NCBI RefSeq assembly: GCF_006716355.1
Contig: NZ_VFOW01000001.1
Location: 62,001-126,000 of the forward strand
Direction: 5' to 3'
Source of the DNA: Stackebrandtia endophytica
GTDB taxonomy: Bacteria > Actinomycetota > Actinomycetes > Mycobacteriales > Micromonosporaceae
Length of the DNA stretch: 64,000 nt
Positions 53,281-62,013 of this stretch are shown here, piece after piece. The notes under the pieces are model-generated. The model was not told the DNA's origin, ran no database searches, and saw only the letters and a program-made list of their open reading frames with translations. Each line of letters starts with the position of its first letter. Within the stretch, counting starts at the first letter, position 1. The translations under genes and the position numbers were made by a program.

Positions 53281-54729
53281 TCAACCGAACAATCGCGGCG
53301 AACCGACCACCACATCGGCCGACTCGTCCAACGGATACATCGGCCGCTCCACCCGCGAATGTCCCAGCCGCACGATGTCCTGATCCACCCCACCGGGAGT
53401 CAACGCCAGCACCCAACCCGCGGCCGCATCGAACAGATCCGGCACCAGGTAACCGATCTTGACGACCGTCACGTCGACCTCCGCCGGATCCAAACCCAAG
53501 GCCGTGAAATCACGTACATAGTGGAACGGTTTACGACGACTGGTCAACACCGCGCTCACCCCACCGTGAACGACCACCGCGATCGTCCCACCGACCTCAT
53601 CATCCACCACACAGGACACCCGGCCCGTCAGCTCCACCGAGTCATCCCACCCCAGGTCACCGCCGACCGACACCGTCACCTCACCGCCGACACCAACGCG
53701 GACGCACTCCGCGACCGCCGCAGGCGCCACCACACTCGCCCAGATCGCACTCGCCTCACCACCGGACAACCGCTCCTGCGCCAAGAGACGCCGCAACATG
53801 TACGGAACATCCCCCGAACCGCCCGCCGTCGGGTTGTCCCCCGAATCGGAGACGAAGAACGGCTTCTCCGGCGCCGCCAACGCCTCGACTATCGCGGTAT
53901 CAGCATCACAGGCGCGCGTGGAGAATCCGAATTCGGCACGGGCATCCCACCACCCCTGCGCCAAACGCCGAGCCTGTAGGGCCACCAGATCGGCGTCGGT
54001 GCCCGACACCACCACCGCGGCTTGACAACGCGGTTCATCCGCCCACGCGTACCCGATCCAGATCGCCGCGTCGATGACCCCGTCCATGGCCTCGACATCC
54101 GGCAACATCCCGTAGAGCCCCTTGGCCGGCTCATCCCGGGTGCACGCCTTCTCCCCGGGCAACAACACCGGAACCGTCGCCCACGCCCGCACCGGCCGCA
54201 CTCCCGTCGACAGGCACTCCACCAGCTTCGCCTGTGCCCTCGCCAGTGTCAGTTTCGAATCCTCATGCGGGGACATCCGGTGCGAGGTCAACAGATCGAC
54301 GTTCGCCACCAGCTCCTCGGACACGTTCCCGTGTGGATCCATTGATGCCGACACCAACACGTCGGGCCCGACGACCTCCCGAACCCGCCGCGCCAGCCAA
54401 CCCTCGGCGTCATCGCGGCCTACCACGCTCATCGCGCCGTGAATGTCCAGATAGACCCCGTCGAGAGGCTGTTGCGCGTGCATCCTCCGCAACCCGTCCA
54501 GGATCTCCCCCGACACCTCGTCGAAGAACTCCGGAACCACCGCACCACCGGGCAACGCCCGTGCATGCACCACCGGCAACCAGTCCACGCCACCGGGAAG
54601 AGCGTCATAGCGCTCCAGCAGTTCCGCACCCCGTGTCACCAGGAAGTCGTCCCGACCCGCGCGATGCGGTGAGAACGTGCTCGACTCGATGTGGATTCCG
54701 GCGATGGCGATACGATGCGGACGACTCAT
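53281..54729 (-). CDS. M81-family metallopeptidase (MlrC-like)
   Basis: A 482-residue protein of the MlrC/M81 family. The N-terminal domain opens RIAIAGIHIESSTFSPHRAG, with DGVYLDIHGAMSV, SASMDPHGNVSEELV and LTSHRMSPHED supplying zinc-ligand residues; the C-terminal MlrC_C domain has FVSDSGDNPTAGGSGD. The named member opens cyclic microcystin, but most homologues have unknown amide-hydrolase roles. ATG 54729 follows TAGGCT by seven bases, consistent with a leaderless start. Confidence 0.9.
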   Translation of the reverse strand: MSRPHRIAIAGIHIESSTFSPHRAGRDDFLVTRGAELLERYDALPGGVDWLPVVHARALPGGAVVPEFFDEVSGEILDGLRRMHAQQPLDGVYLDIHGAMSVVGRDDAEGWLARRVREVVGPDVLVSASMDPHGNVSEELVANVDLLTSHRMSPHEDSKLTLARAQAKLVECLSTGVRPVRAWATVPVLLPGEKACTRDEPAKGLYGMLPDVEAMDGVIDAAIWIGYAWADEPRCQAAVVVSGTDADLVALQARRLAQGWWDARAEFGFSTRACDADTAIVEALAAPEKPFFVSDSGDNPTAGGSGDVPYMLRRLLAQERLSGGEASAIWASVVAPAAVAECVRVGVGGEVTVSVGGDLGWDDSVELTGRVSCVVDDEVGGTIAVVVHGGVSAVLTSRRKPFHYVRDFTALGLDPAEVDVTVVKIGYLVPDLFDAAAGWVLALTPGGVDQDIVRLGHSRVERPMYPLDESADVVVGSPRLFG

Positions 54730-54786
54730 GCCCGGCAGCCTACGTTTTGCTCTACCCAAGATCAATAGGCTCAACCGACGACTTCA

Positions 54787-55653
54787 TCACCGCAGCCCCA
54801 CCGCCGCCGCGCGAGTCACCGCCTCGGCCAACGCCGTCAACGCCACCGACTCCATCCGCCACTGCTGCCAATACAACGGAACCTCCTCGGCACCGCCCTC
54901 ATCCAACTCGACGAGACCGACCCCGTCCCCGATCTGCAGATCCGGCAGCATCCCCCACCCCAACCCCAGCCGCACCGCCTGAGCAAACCCCGCCGACGCC
55001 GGAACGAAATGACGCGGCGGCACCATCGGGGACACGCCGCGCGACACCAGGTAACGATCCTGAAGTTGATCCTTGCGATCGAACACCACCACCGGAGCCT
55101 CCGACAACGCCGCCGCCGTCACCCCGCCGGCGAACCACCGGTCCCGAAACGACGACGAGGCCATCACCCGATACCGCATCGCCCCCAACCTCGCCACCGA
55201 ACACCCCTGCACCGGCTGCGCCGTCGCCGTGATCGCCGCCATCACCGAACCATCACGCAGCAGCACAGTGGAGTGATCCTGATCCTCCCGATGCAGCTCC
55301 AACACCACCCCGGGAATGTCCACCAGCGCCGGAAGCACCCAGGTATCCAACGAATCGGCGTTGACGACCACCGGAATCCTCACCATCGGCGCCGCCACCC
55401 CGGACATCGCCCGCACCGCGTCACCGGTCAACAGATCCAGCTGCCGAGCCAACCGCAACACCGGAACCCCCGCCTCAGTCGGCCGCACCGGCTTGGTCCG
55501 ACGCACCAGCACCCGACCCGCCTGCGATTCCAACGCCTTGATCCGTTGACTGACCGCCGAAGCGGTGATGTGCAACGCGACCGCCGCACCCTCGAACGAC
55601 CCCTCCGACACCGCCGCCGCCAGAGCCCTCAACTGGTCCCACTGAAATTGCAT
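54787..55653 (-). CDS. lysG: LysR-family regulator of lysE (LysG/ArgP type)
   Basis: A 288-residue LysR-type regulator. The HTH (LRALAAAVSEGSFEGAAVALH and ASAVSQRIKALE) and the effector-binding domain match the ArgP/LysG group, which activate the divergently transcribed amino-acid exporter in response to lysine, arginine or histidine. It is divergent from lysE by 68 bp with a perfect inverted repeat in between. ATG 55653 has GGAGGG upstream. Confidence 0.93.
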   Translation of the reverse strand: MQFQWDQLRALAAAVSEGSFEGAAVALHITASAVSQRIKALESQAGRVLVRRTKPVRPTEAGVPVLRLARQLDLLTGDAVRAMSGVAAPMVRIPVVVNADSLDTWVLPALVDIPGVVLELHREDQDHSTVLLRDGSVMAAITATAQPVQGCSVARLGAMRYRVMASSSFRDRWFAGGVTAAALSEAPVVVFDRKDQLQDRYLVSRGVSPMVPPRHFVPASAGFAQAVRLGLGWGMLPDLQIGDGVGLVELDEGGAEEVPLYWQQWRMESVALTALAEAVTRAAAVGLR

Positions 55654-55661
55654 AAGCCCTC

Positions 55662-55685
55662 CTAATGTTCCGTTAAAAACATTAG
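55662..55685. promoter_or_regulatory. LysG operator
   Basis: CTAATGTT (55662-55669) and AACATTAG (55678-55685) form a perfect 8-bp inverted repeat with an 8-base spacer. It abuts the lysE -35 hexamer, the usual place for a LysR activator site. Confidence 0.75.
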
Positions 55686-55686
55686 C

Positions 55687-55715
55687 TGGACACCGAATCC
55701 TCCGGGGCATAGTTT
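55687..55715 (+). promoter_or_regulatory. lysE promoter
   Basis: TGGACA (55687-55692) and TAGTTT (55710-55715) are separated by 17 bases, and the GTG of lysE begins six bases after the -10. This is the best-resolved promoter in the window and implies a leaderless lysE mRNA. Confidence 0.75.
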
Positions 55716-55721
55716 CGGCTG

Positions 55722-56339
55722 GTGAACTCAGCCGCCCTCATCCTCGCCACCGGTCTCGGCGCCGGTTTCTCACTGATCATCGCCATCGGCGCCCAGAACG
55801 CATTCGTCCTCAGACAAGGCCTCACCCGACGCCACACCGGCTGGGTCGTAGCGCTGTGCGCGATCTCCGATGCGGTGCTCATCGCCGCGGGGGTCCTGGG
55901 AATCGGTGTCGTCATCGAAACACTGCCCTCACTGGTCACCGTCATCCGCGTGGCCGGCGGAATATTCCTCCTCGGCTACGCGGCCATGGCCGCCCGCCGA
56001 GTCGTCAAGGGTGGCTCCCTCGAGACCGCCGCATTGAACGCCGCACCCGGCCTCGGCGCTACCATCGCTACTTGCCTCGCCTTGACCTGGCTCAACCCCC
56101 ACGTCTACCTCGACACGGTCGTCCTGCTCGGCTCAATCGCCAACTCCCATCCGAACCCGGACCGATGGATCCTCGGAGCCGGAGCCATGATCGCCAGCCT
56201 CATCTGGTTCACCGCCTTGGGATTCGGCGCGCGCCTTCTCGGTCCACTGTTCGCACGCCCGGGAGCCTGGCGCATCCTCGATGGCGTCATCGCCGTGGTC
56301 ATGGCCACCCTAGGCGTCCTCATGTTCGTGACCGGCTGA
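55722..56339 (+). CDS. lysE: LysE/ArgO-family amino-acid exporter
   Basis: A 205-residue membrane protein with about six hydrophobic segments. GAGFSLIIAIGAQNAFVLRQG is the signature of the LysE family (quoted region split: IAIGAQNAFVLRQG), with a second loop TCLALTWLNPHVYLDT. It exports basic amino acids when they accumulate in the cytoplasm. The divergent lysG, an operator and a promoter all lie in the short intergenic region. A strong terminator follows its stop. Confidence 0.94.
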   Translation: MNSAALILATGLGAGFSLIIAIGAQNAFVLRQGLTRRHTGWVVALCAISDAVLIAAGVLGIGVVIETLPSLVTVIRVAGGIFLLGYAAMAARRVVKGGSLETAALNAAPGLGATIATCLALTWLNPHVYLDTVVLLGSIANSHPNPDRWILGAGAMIASLIWFTALGFGARLLGPLFARPGAWRILDGVIAVVMATLGVLMFVTG

Positions 56340-56367
56340 CCCGGTTCGTCGGTGTGGTCTTGGTTTG

Positions 56368-56394
56368 GGGTCCGAGGCATGTTGCCTCGGACCC
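56368..56394. terminator. Bidirectional terminator between lysE and NmrA-like gene
   Basis: GGGTCCGAGGCA (56368-56379) pairs perfectly with TGCCTCGGACCC (56383-56394) around a TGT loop, followed by an AT-rich GATATATAACGTTT stretch. It lies between convergent genes. Confidence 0.85.
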
Positions 56395-56410
56395 GATATA
56401 TAACGTTTGA

Positions 56411-57286
56411 TCAGCGGACGAACGCCTCTCGATGATCGGCGATGAACCGTTCGACACCGCGCGCCGGGCGACCGGTGATCTCCTCGACGTCACCGGTGAT
56501 GAAGTCCCCCCACCCGGAGGCGTAAGCCCGCGCGTACTCGGTCACCATCCCCACCGTCCAATCCGGTACCCCGAACCCACTCAACCGCCGTTCAACGTCG
56601 GCATCACCCACCGGTTCATAACGAACCGGACGCCGCAACTCCCCCTCCGCCGCCTCGGCCACCTCCCGCAGCGACAGCGACCGCGGTCCGGTCGGGGTGT
56701 AGATCCGGCCGTCATGTCGGGAGGTCTCATCGAGAAGCACCGCCGCCGCACACTCGGCGATGTCACGTGCGTCGATCATCCCGACACGGCCGTCGGCCAG
56801 GTTCAATCGCACCACTCCGTGTTCGGCGATGTCTCCCGCCTCGTTGAACAGGTTCTGCATGAACCAGTGCGGACGCAGGATCGTCCAGCGCAGTCCGCTG
56901 ACCTCCAGTTCATGGTCCGACAACGCGTGCAACCGACCGCTACGGGTGGGGGCGTCGACGGCGGCACCCACCGCCGACAGCCGGACCACACGTTCCACAC
57001 CGGACTGTCGAGCCGCCCAGATCGCGTTCATGCTGTGCTCGGGGGACCGTGGATCGTTCGGCGTCAGCAACCAGAGATCATCGACACCGTCGAAGGCGGC
57101 GGGCAGCGACCGCGGGTCCCCCAGGTCAGCGACGACGGCGTCGACACCACGCCGCTGCAACGGTTCCGCCTTGGCCGGATCCCTGACGAGTGCCCGCAGC
57201 CGAATGCCTCGGCCCGACAACTGGTCGAGCAACGCACCGGACACGGTTCCGGTGGCTCCGGTGATCAACAGATTACGAGGTGCCAA
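56411..57286 (-). CDS. NmrA-like NAD(P)-binding protein
   Basis: A 291-residue atypical SDR of the NmrA/TMR type. LLITGATGTVSGALLDQL is the Rossmann motif, followed by LWLLTPND, VVRLSAVGA and WTILRPHWFMQN. Members sense redox cofactors or reduce quinones and similar substrates. The start is a TTG at 57286 overlapping the end of the EamA gene by 14 bases, so both are co-transcribed. A weak AGCAGG lies upstream. Confidence 0.9.
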   Translation of the reverse strand: MAPRNLLITGATGTVSGALLDQLSGRGIRLRALVRDPAKAEPLQRRGVDAVVADLGDPRSLPAAFDGVDDLWLLTPNDPRSPEHSMNAIWAARQSGVERVVRLSAVGAAVDAPTRSGRLHALSDHELEVSGLRWTILRPHWFMQNLFNEAGDIAEHGVVRLNLADGRVGMIDARDIAECAAAVLLDETSRHDGRIYTPTGPRSLSLREVAEAAEGELRRPVRYEPVGDADVERRLSGFGVPDWTVGMVTEYARAYASGWGDFITGDVEEITGRPARGVERFIADHREAFVR

Positions 57287-58220
57287 TGGTCTGCCTGCTT
57301 TCTTGAGACGCGGAATGGTCGAGCGGCCGCTTGGGGCGCGCCGACACGGTGAACTGAGCGGCGGCGATCGAGGTCAACGCCAGTGCGAAACCGACACCCT
57401 GCGAGAGGGTGAGGGATTGACCGAGTACCGCCCACCCCAGAACGGTCGCCACCACCGGTGACAACAATGGAAGAAACGACAGGGCACCGACGGGTAGTCG
57501 GCCGATGCCCTGAAACCACAGCGAATACGCCACGGCGGTACCGATGACGGCCAGCCACGCGTATCCGGCGACGGCGGTGGCGTCGAGCGCGGGCGGAAGC
57601 CCTTCGACGGCCAACGCGACCGGAGCGATGATCAGGCCGCCCCCGGTCAACTGCCAACCGGTGAACGTTGGAACGCCCACACCGGGCGGCCGTCCCCATC
57701 GTTTGGTGAGGACGATCCCGGTCGCCATCAACGTGGTTCCGAGGAGCCCCGCGGCGATACCGATGGGATCGAATACCGCAGACCCGTTCAACACGATCAA
57801 GCCCACGCCGACCACACCGGCCGCACCCCATCCGACGCGCCACCAACTGGGCCGCTCCGCCAACAACAGGAATGCGATACCGACCACCAGCAACGGCTGC
57901 ACCGCGCCCAGCGTGGCGGCCACTCCGCCGGGCAACCGGTAGGCGGCGACGAACAACAGCACGTTGAACGCGCCTATGTTGAGAGTGCCCAGCACGATCG
58001 ACCGCCACCACCACACCCCGGTGGGCAGGCTTCTGGTCAGCAACAGCAACAACAGGCCGGCCGGCAGCACCCGGATCGTGCCCGACAACAGGGGGATGTC
58101 CGCGGGCAGCATCTCGGTGGTCACCAGGTAGGTCGTGCCCCAGCTGATCGGTGCGATAGCGGCCAGGCCGGTGAAGCCCCACAGCCGCACCGCCGAATCG
58201 GTTCCGGTCGGGATCGTCAC
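57273..58220 (-). CDS. EamA/DMT-family transporter
   Basis: A 315-residue drug/metabolite transporter with ten predicted transmembrane helices in two EamA repeats. The first repeat begins FTGLAAIAPISWGTTYLVTT, and the second carries WLAVIGTAVAYSLWFQGI. It probably exports a metabolite or drug. GTG 58220 is selected for GGGGAGG upstream; the extended frame to 58313 is arginine-rich and unlikely. The NmrA-like gene overlaps its end, and a LysR gene lies divergently with a perfect operator between them. Confidence 0.92.
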   Translation of the reverse strand: MTIPTGTDSAVRLWGFTGLAAIAPISWGTTYLVTTEMLPADIPLLSGTIRVLPAGLLLLLLTRSLPTGVWWWRSIVLGTLNIGAFNVLLFVAAYRLPGGVAATLGAVQPLLVVGIAFLLLAERPSWWRVGWGAAGVVGVGLIVLNGSAVFDPIGIAAGLLGTTLMATGIVLTKRWGRPPGVGVPTFTGWQLTGGGLIIAPVALAVEGLPPALDATAVAGYAWLAVIGTAVAYSLWFQGIGRLPVGALSFLPLLSPVVATVLGWAVLGQSLTLSQGVGFALALTSIAAAQFTVSARPKRPLDHSASQESRQTIGTS

Positions 58221-58371
58221 CGGGCCTCCCCGCCGCAACAAACAGCCACAACGGAGCGTTGGCCGGTGGAGTCGGTGCGGGAATCCCGCCGCACCTCGGA
58301 AATCACGGAACATGTCACCCCGTTAGCCTGCACCGGCGGAACTGATGAGTCCAACACATGTTTGTCACGTC

Positions 58372-58394
58372 ATCAATCGTGATGCACGATTGAT
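58372..58394. promoter_or_regulatory. Perfect LysR operator palindrome
   Basis: ATCAATCGTG and CACGATTGAT (58372-58381, 58385-58394) are perfectly inverted around ATG. The site ends two bases before the LysR start, so binding would block its own expression while possibly activating the divergent EamA-NmrA operon. It contains the T-N11-A core. Confidence 0.75.
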
Positions 58395-58396
58395 CC

Positions 58397-59275
58397 ATGG
58401 AGCTTCACCAGATGCGCTACGTCCTCGCCGTCGCCGAGCTGCGCAACTTCACCCGCGCCGCCGAACGCTGCCACGTCGTGCAATCGGCGTTGAGCCATCA
58501 GATCGCCCGCCTGGAACGCGAACTGGGGACCAGACTCTTCGAACGCACCAGCCGCCGCGTCCGCCTGACACCCGCCGGTGAGGCGTTCCTACCCGCCGCC
58601 CGGCAGTGCCTCGACGCGGCCGAACGAGCCGCCGCCGAAGTCGCCGCCGCCATCGGTGAGATCCGAGGGCGACTGGCCGTCGGTCTCATCCCGACCGTCA
58701 CCGCCGTCGACCTGCCCGCCGCGCTCCGCCGATTCCGGCAACGCCACCCACCGGTGCGGATCAGTCTCAAGGTCGGTGCCAGTGAGGACCTCATCGGCGA
58801 GGTCGCCGACGGTGACCTGGACGTCGCCTTCCTGGGGCTGCCCACCACCATGCGCCCCGACGGAGTCGGTGCCCGAGAACTGGGGCGCGACCGCCTGGTC
58901 GCCGTCATGTCCCCCGAACACCCCCTCGCCGCCGAAGACACCGTCGACCTCGAACAGCTCTCCCACGAGGTTTTCGCCGACCTACCGGCAGGCACCGCCG
59001 GACGCGAACAGTCCGACCACGCGTTCGCCGCCGCCAACCTCACCCGGGACGTCGCGTTTGAGGTGACCACCCCCGAGTACATCGTCCGCCTCGTCGAACA
59101 GAACCTCGGGATCGCGATGCTGCCCAGCGCCTACGTGCCCCGACTCACCGGCCTGGTCACCGTGGCCGTCACCGACGCCGCCGCCCGCGTCGAACACGTC
59201 ATCTGGGGCAACCATCGCAGCCCGGCCGCGACGGCGTTCCTGGCCGAACTCGACGCACCCGACCACCACGACTGA
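58397..59275 (+). CDS. LysR-family transcriptional regulator
   Basis: A 292-residue LysR-type regulator with the N-terminal HTH MELHQMRYVLAVAELRNFTR (first 20 residues) and VVQSALSHQIARLE, then a periplasmic-binding-like effector domain (RLAVGLIPTVTAVDLP, DLDVAFLGLP). It is divergent from the EamA-NmrA operon, and a perfect palindrome overlaps its promoter, so autorepression and control of the transporter are likely. The inducer is unknown. CACGAT lies six bases before the ATG. Confidence 0.93.
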   Translation: MELHQMRYVLAVAELRNFTRAAERCHVVQSALSHQIARLERELGTRLFERTSRRVRLTPAGEAFLPAARQCLDAAERAAAEVAAAIGEIRGRLAVGLIPTVTAVDLPAALRRFRQRHPPVRISLKVGASEDLIGEVADGDLDVAFLGLPTTMRPDGVGARELGRDRLVAVMSPEHPLAAEDTVDLEQLSHEVFADLPAGTAGREQSDHAFAAANLTRDVAFEVTTPEYIVRLVEQNLGIAMLPSAYVPRLTGLVTVAVTDAAARVEHVIWGNHRSPAATAFLAELDAPDHHD

Positions 59276-59282
59276 CCCGACG

Positions 59283-59897
59283 TCACTCCGCGACCTCCAC
59301 GGTGGTGGCCCCGGTCACCGCCACATCGGCCTGCCCCGAGGTCGCCGACGCCAACCACTCACCGAAGGCATCCGCATCGGATACCGCCACGTCCAACTCG
59401 ATGCCCTCGCCGTACCGAATCGCCACCAGCTGGTCGTCGCCCCGCCGCAGTTCGGCCTCCAGGCCCCCGCCGTGCTGGTAATCCACTCGCACCGTCACCA
59501 CCGTCAATCGACGCAGAGTCAACAACTCGGCCGCGTCCACCGCCTCGGCGACCGCGCGCCCATAGGCACGAACCAATCCGCCCGCACCCAGTTTCACCCC
59601 GCCGAAATACCGCGTGACCACCGCGACCACCCCGGTCAGCTCCCGCTGCCGCAACACCTCCAGCATGGGAACCCCCGCCGTACCGGCCGGTTCCCCGTCG
59701 TCGCTGGACCGCTGCACCTCACCCTGCTCCCCCAGGCGATACGCGGTGCAGTTGTGGGTGGCGTTCCAATGCGACTTCCGCCGTGCGGCCACGAAGTCCC
59801 GAGCGGCGCCCTCATCGTCCACTCGCCCCAGGCCGCAGATGAACCGGGACCGGTTGATCACCAACTCGTGCTCTGTGTCGCTGCCGATGGTCTTCAT
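59283..59897 (-). CDS. YigZ/IMPACT-family protein
   Basis: A 204-residue YigZ-family protein. SRFICGLGRV, HWNATHNCTAYRLG, QRSSDDGEPAGTAGVPMLEV and VTRYFGGVKLGAGGLVRAYG are the conserved IMPACT blocks, followed by a DUF1949 domain. The family is related to translation-regulating IMPACT proteins, and its bacterial role is unknown. ATG 59897 has TATTGT eight bases upstream; a TTG at 59909 would add four residues. Confidence 0.93.
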   Translation of the reverse strand: MKTIGSDTEHELVINRSRFICGLGRVDDEGAARDFVAARRKSHWNATHNCTAYRLGEQGEVQRSSDDGEPAGTAGVPMLEVLRQRELTGVVAVVTRYFGGVKLGAGGLVRAYGRAVAEAVDAAELLTLRRLTVVTVRVDYQHGGGLEAELRRGDDQLVAIRYGEGIELDVAVSDADAFGEWLASATSGQADVAVTGATTVEVAE

Positions 59898-59922
59898 CGG
59901 CAGCGACAATACGCGCCGCCGC

Positions 59923-60852
59923 CTACGACAACGGGAACCGCTGTGCCGTCGCCTGAGCCAGGTCGATCATGAACGCCCGCTCCCGCGGCTCGTCCCACTC
60001 ATCGGATTCGATCAACGACCACAGCCCGTACTCGCTGAGCATGTACTCGACCGCGAGCGGCCACAGTCGGCACTCCGCCTCGGTGAGCTCGACGTGCTCA
60101 CAGTATCCGGCGTAGAACTCACGCCACTCCGCCTGTGTGAACATTCGACCCGGCGCCGCCGAGTGCTCAATGTGGAACTGCATTGCCGCCAACGCCAGAT
60201 CGAGGATTCGCGGCGCCCAGTCGGCGTTGTCTGGGTCGACCAGGACCGGGCCGTCGGTGCGGTAGATCAGGTTGTTGGCCTTGTAGTCCATGACCGCACC
60301 CACATGCGGCAACCTGCCGTCGCGGATCGGGGGCAACACCCGTGACATGAACTCGGTGACCAAGCGGCTCAACGGTTCCACCGCGGCGGCGACCGGCTCG
60401 GTCAAGACCTTGGCGATGCCCTCGCGATCCTCCTCCACCGACTCCTCACCGTGGTCGGGCCATTCGAACGGTGGCGGAGTCACCGCGGTCTCGGTGGCGT
60501 GAATCCGCCCGAGAAGTCGACCGGCGGCCGCGATCTGTCCCGCCTCGCCCGAATAGACCTCGCCGTCGAGGAAGGGGTAGACCACCCAGTACTCGTCATC
60601 CACTTTCGCGGGATTGGCAACCGGCAACGTCACCGGTGCCACCGTCGCCACACCCGCCTCCCGCAACCCGGTGGTCCATCCGGCGACGGCCGCGGCCGTC
60701 TCGGACCGGCTGCGGGTCCGCTTGATGACGACACGTGCGTCGCCCACCCGACACGGATACACCGGTGCCCAGGCATAACAGGAGGTCTCCGGTACATCTT
60801 CGGCACCGAAGTACTCGAATACCCTCTGATGTTCGGTTGATTCTTGTGGCAC
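59923..60852 (-). CDS. APH-family phosphotransferase with altered catalytic loop
   Basis: A 309-residue kinase-like protein. The ATP lobe has ARVVIKRTRSRSE (Lys), and WVVYPFLDGEVYSG links the lobes. The catalytic loop reads AVMDYKANNLIY (about 187-198), keeping the Asp and Asn of HxDxxxxN but with methionine in place of the histidine, and the metal site is VDPDNADW. It probably phosphorylates a small molecule. Resistance is only a possibility. GTG 60852 with AAAGGG upstream is preferred to the extended frame to 60915. Confidence 0.8.
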   Translation of the reverse strand: MPQESTEHQRVFEYFGAEDVPETSCYAWAPVYPCRVGDARVVIKRTRSRSETAAAVAGWTTGLREAGVATVAPVTLPVANPAKVDDEYWVVYPFLDGEVYSGEAGQIAAAGRLLGRIHATETAVTPPPFEWPDHGEESVEEDREGIAKVLTEPVAAAVEPLSRLVTEFMSRVLPPIRDGRLPHVGAVMDYKANNLIYRTDGPVLVDPDNADWAPRILDLALAAMQFHIEHSAAPGRMFTQAEWREFYAGYCEHVELTEAECRLWPLAVEYMLSEYGLWSLIESDEWDEPRERAFMIDLAQATAQRFPLS

Positions 60853-60966
60853 GAAAAACCCTTTCTCATCCGGGGGGCCGCGCCTCAGGGTCCACAACGC
60901 TCCCGGCACTGTCAAACGATTTCCACCACGTCAGGGCGATGCTGCAACGGCGACTAGCATCGAGGA

Positions 60967-61635
60967 ATGAAACCGCCCACGGATCTTCCCGCGGTGATCC
61001 GGCTACCCAACCTCAGCCTCAGCGAACACGAACTCACCGAGTTCGAGGACGGCGAATGCTATCCGATCGAACTGGTCGAACGGTTCATCACCACCTACAG
61101 TGCCGCCGGTGACCTCGTGTTCGATCCGTTCGTCGGCTCGGGGACCACCTTGATCGCCGCCGAAGCCCACGGGCGTCGCGGCCTGGGGCTGGAGATCCAT
61201 CCCGAACGCGTCGACTGGTGCCGTGACCGACTCGGCGACGCCGGCACCGTCATCTGCGCCGACGCCAAGACCATTCCCCGACTGCGGCTGCCTCGGGTTG
61301 ATCTCGTCATGACCTCACCCCCGTACATGAATCGGTTGAACCATCCGGAGAACCCGCTCACCGGATACCAAACCGAGGACGGCGACTACTTCCGCTACCT
61401 CGACGAACTGACGGCCGTCTTCGGCGACTGTCTCAACCTGCTCAAACCCACCGGCAAGTTGATCGTCAACGTCGCCAACATGTGCGCCGACGGCCACATC
61501 ACCACATTGGCGTGGGATCTGGCGGCCAAACTCATGACCATCGCCGATTTCGAGCGCGAAGTGGTGATCGACTGGCATCGACGGCCCGACTGGATGACAA
61601 TGGACTATTGCCTGGTATTCGCCAAACGCACATGA
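60967..61635 (+). CDS. DNA methyltransferase (amino-MTase type), no restriction partner
   Basis: A 222-residue SAM-dependent nucleic-acid methyltransferase. Motif I is VFDPFVGSGTTLIAAEAHG and motif IV is VMTSPPYMN, the catalytic SPPY of N4-cytosine/N6-adenine DNA MTases. The I-then-IV order places it outside the beta class. It has no room for a separate target-recognition domain, and no nuclease gene is nearby, so it may be an orphan regulator of gene expression or act on RNA. TAGCAT lies six bases before the ATG. The next gene begins 12 bp after its stop. Confidence 0.85.
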   Translation: MKPPTDLPAVIRLPNLSLSEHELTEFEDGECYPIELVERFITTYSAAGDLVFDPFVGSGTTLIAAEAHGRRGLGLEIHPERVDWCRDRLGDAGTVICADAKTIPRLRLPRVDLVMTSPPYMNRLNHPENPLTGYQTEDGDYFRYLDELTAVFGDCLNLLKPTGKLIVNVANMCADGHITTLAWDLAAKLMTIADFEREVVIDWHRRPDWMTMDYCLVFAKRT

Positions 61636-61647
61636 GAGGGAGCGGTC

Positions 61648-61950
61648 ATGTCGGTATTGGTGGCCTTCAGTGTCACACCGTTGGGTTCGGGCGAACACGT
61701 CGCCGAATCAGTCGCCGAAGCGGTACGAGTCGTGCGCGACTCCGGTCTGGCCAACCGCACCGACGCGATGTTCACGCTGGTGGAGGGCGATGATCTCGCC
61801 GAGGTCATGGCCGTGGTCCAACGCGCGATCGAAGCGGTTGCCGCCCGTGCGCATCGTGTCAGCACAGTCATCAAGATCGACCAGTTCCCGGGGCGTGAAG
61901 ACGGTCTGAACTCCAAAGTGGCCGCGATCGAGCAACGCCTGAACCAGTGA
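61648..61950 (+). CDS. Thiamine-binding-like (MTH1187/YqgV) protein
   Basis: A 100-residue protein of the MTH1187/thiamine-binding fold: [39 protein letters not shown] and [13 protein letters not shown]. It likely binds thiamine or a related cofactor as a tetramer. GAGGGAG precedes the ATG, and it probably forms an operon with the DNA methyltransferase. A strong terminator follows. Confidence 0.92.
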   Translation: MSVLVAFSVTPLGSGEHVAESVAEAVRVVRDSGLANRTDAMFTLVEGDDLAEVMAVVQRAIEAVAARAHRVSTVIKIDQFPGREDGLNSKVAAIEQRLNQ

Positions 61951-61957
61951 CGGACCG

Positions 61958-61990
61958 GGGCCGGTGGTGAGGATTCCTCACCACCGGCCC
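61958..61990. terminator. Bidirectional terminator before LPMO gene
   Basis: GGGCCGGTGGTGAGGA (61958-61973) and its exact complement (61975-61990) form a 16-bp perfect stem with a minimal loop, midway between the convergent thiamine-binding-like and LPMO genes. Confidence 0.85.
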
Positions 61991-62013
61991 ATCAACTACC
62001 GTGCAAAGTCGGG

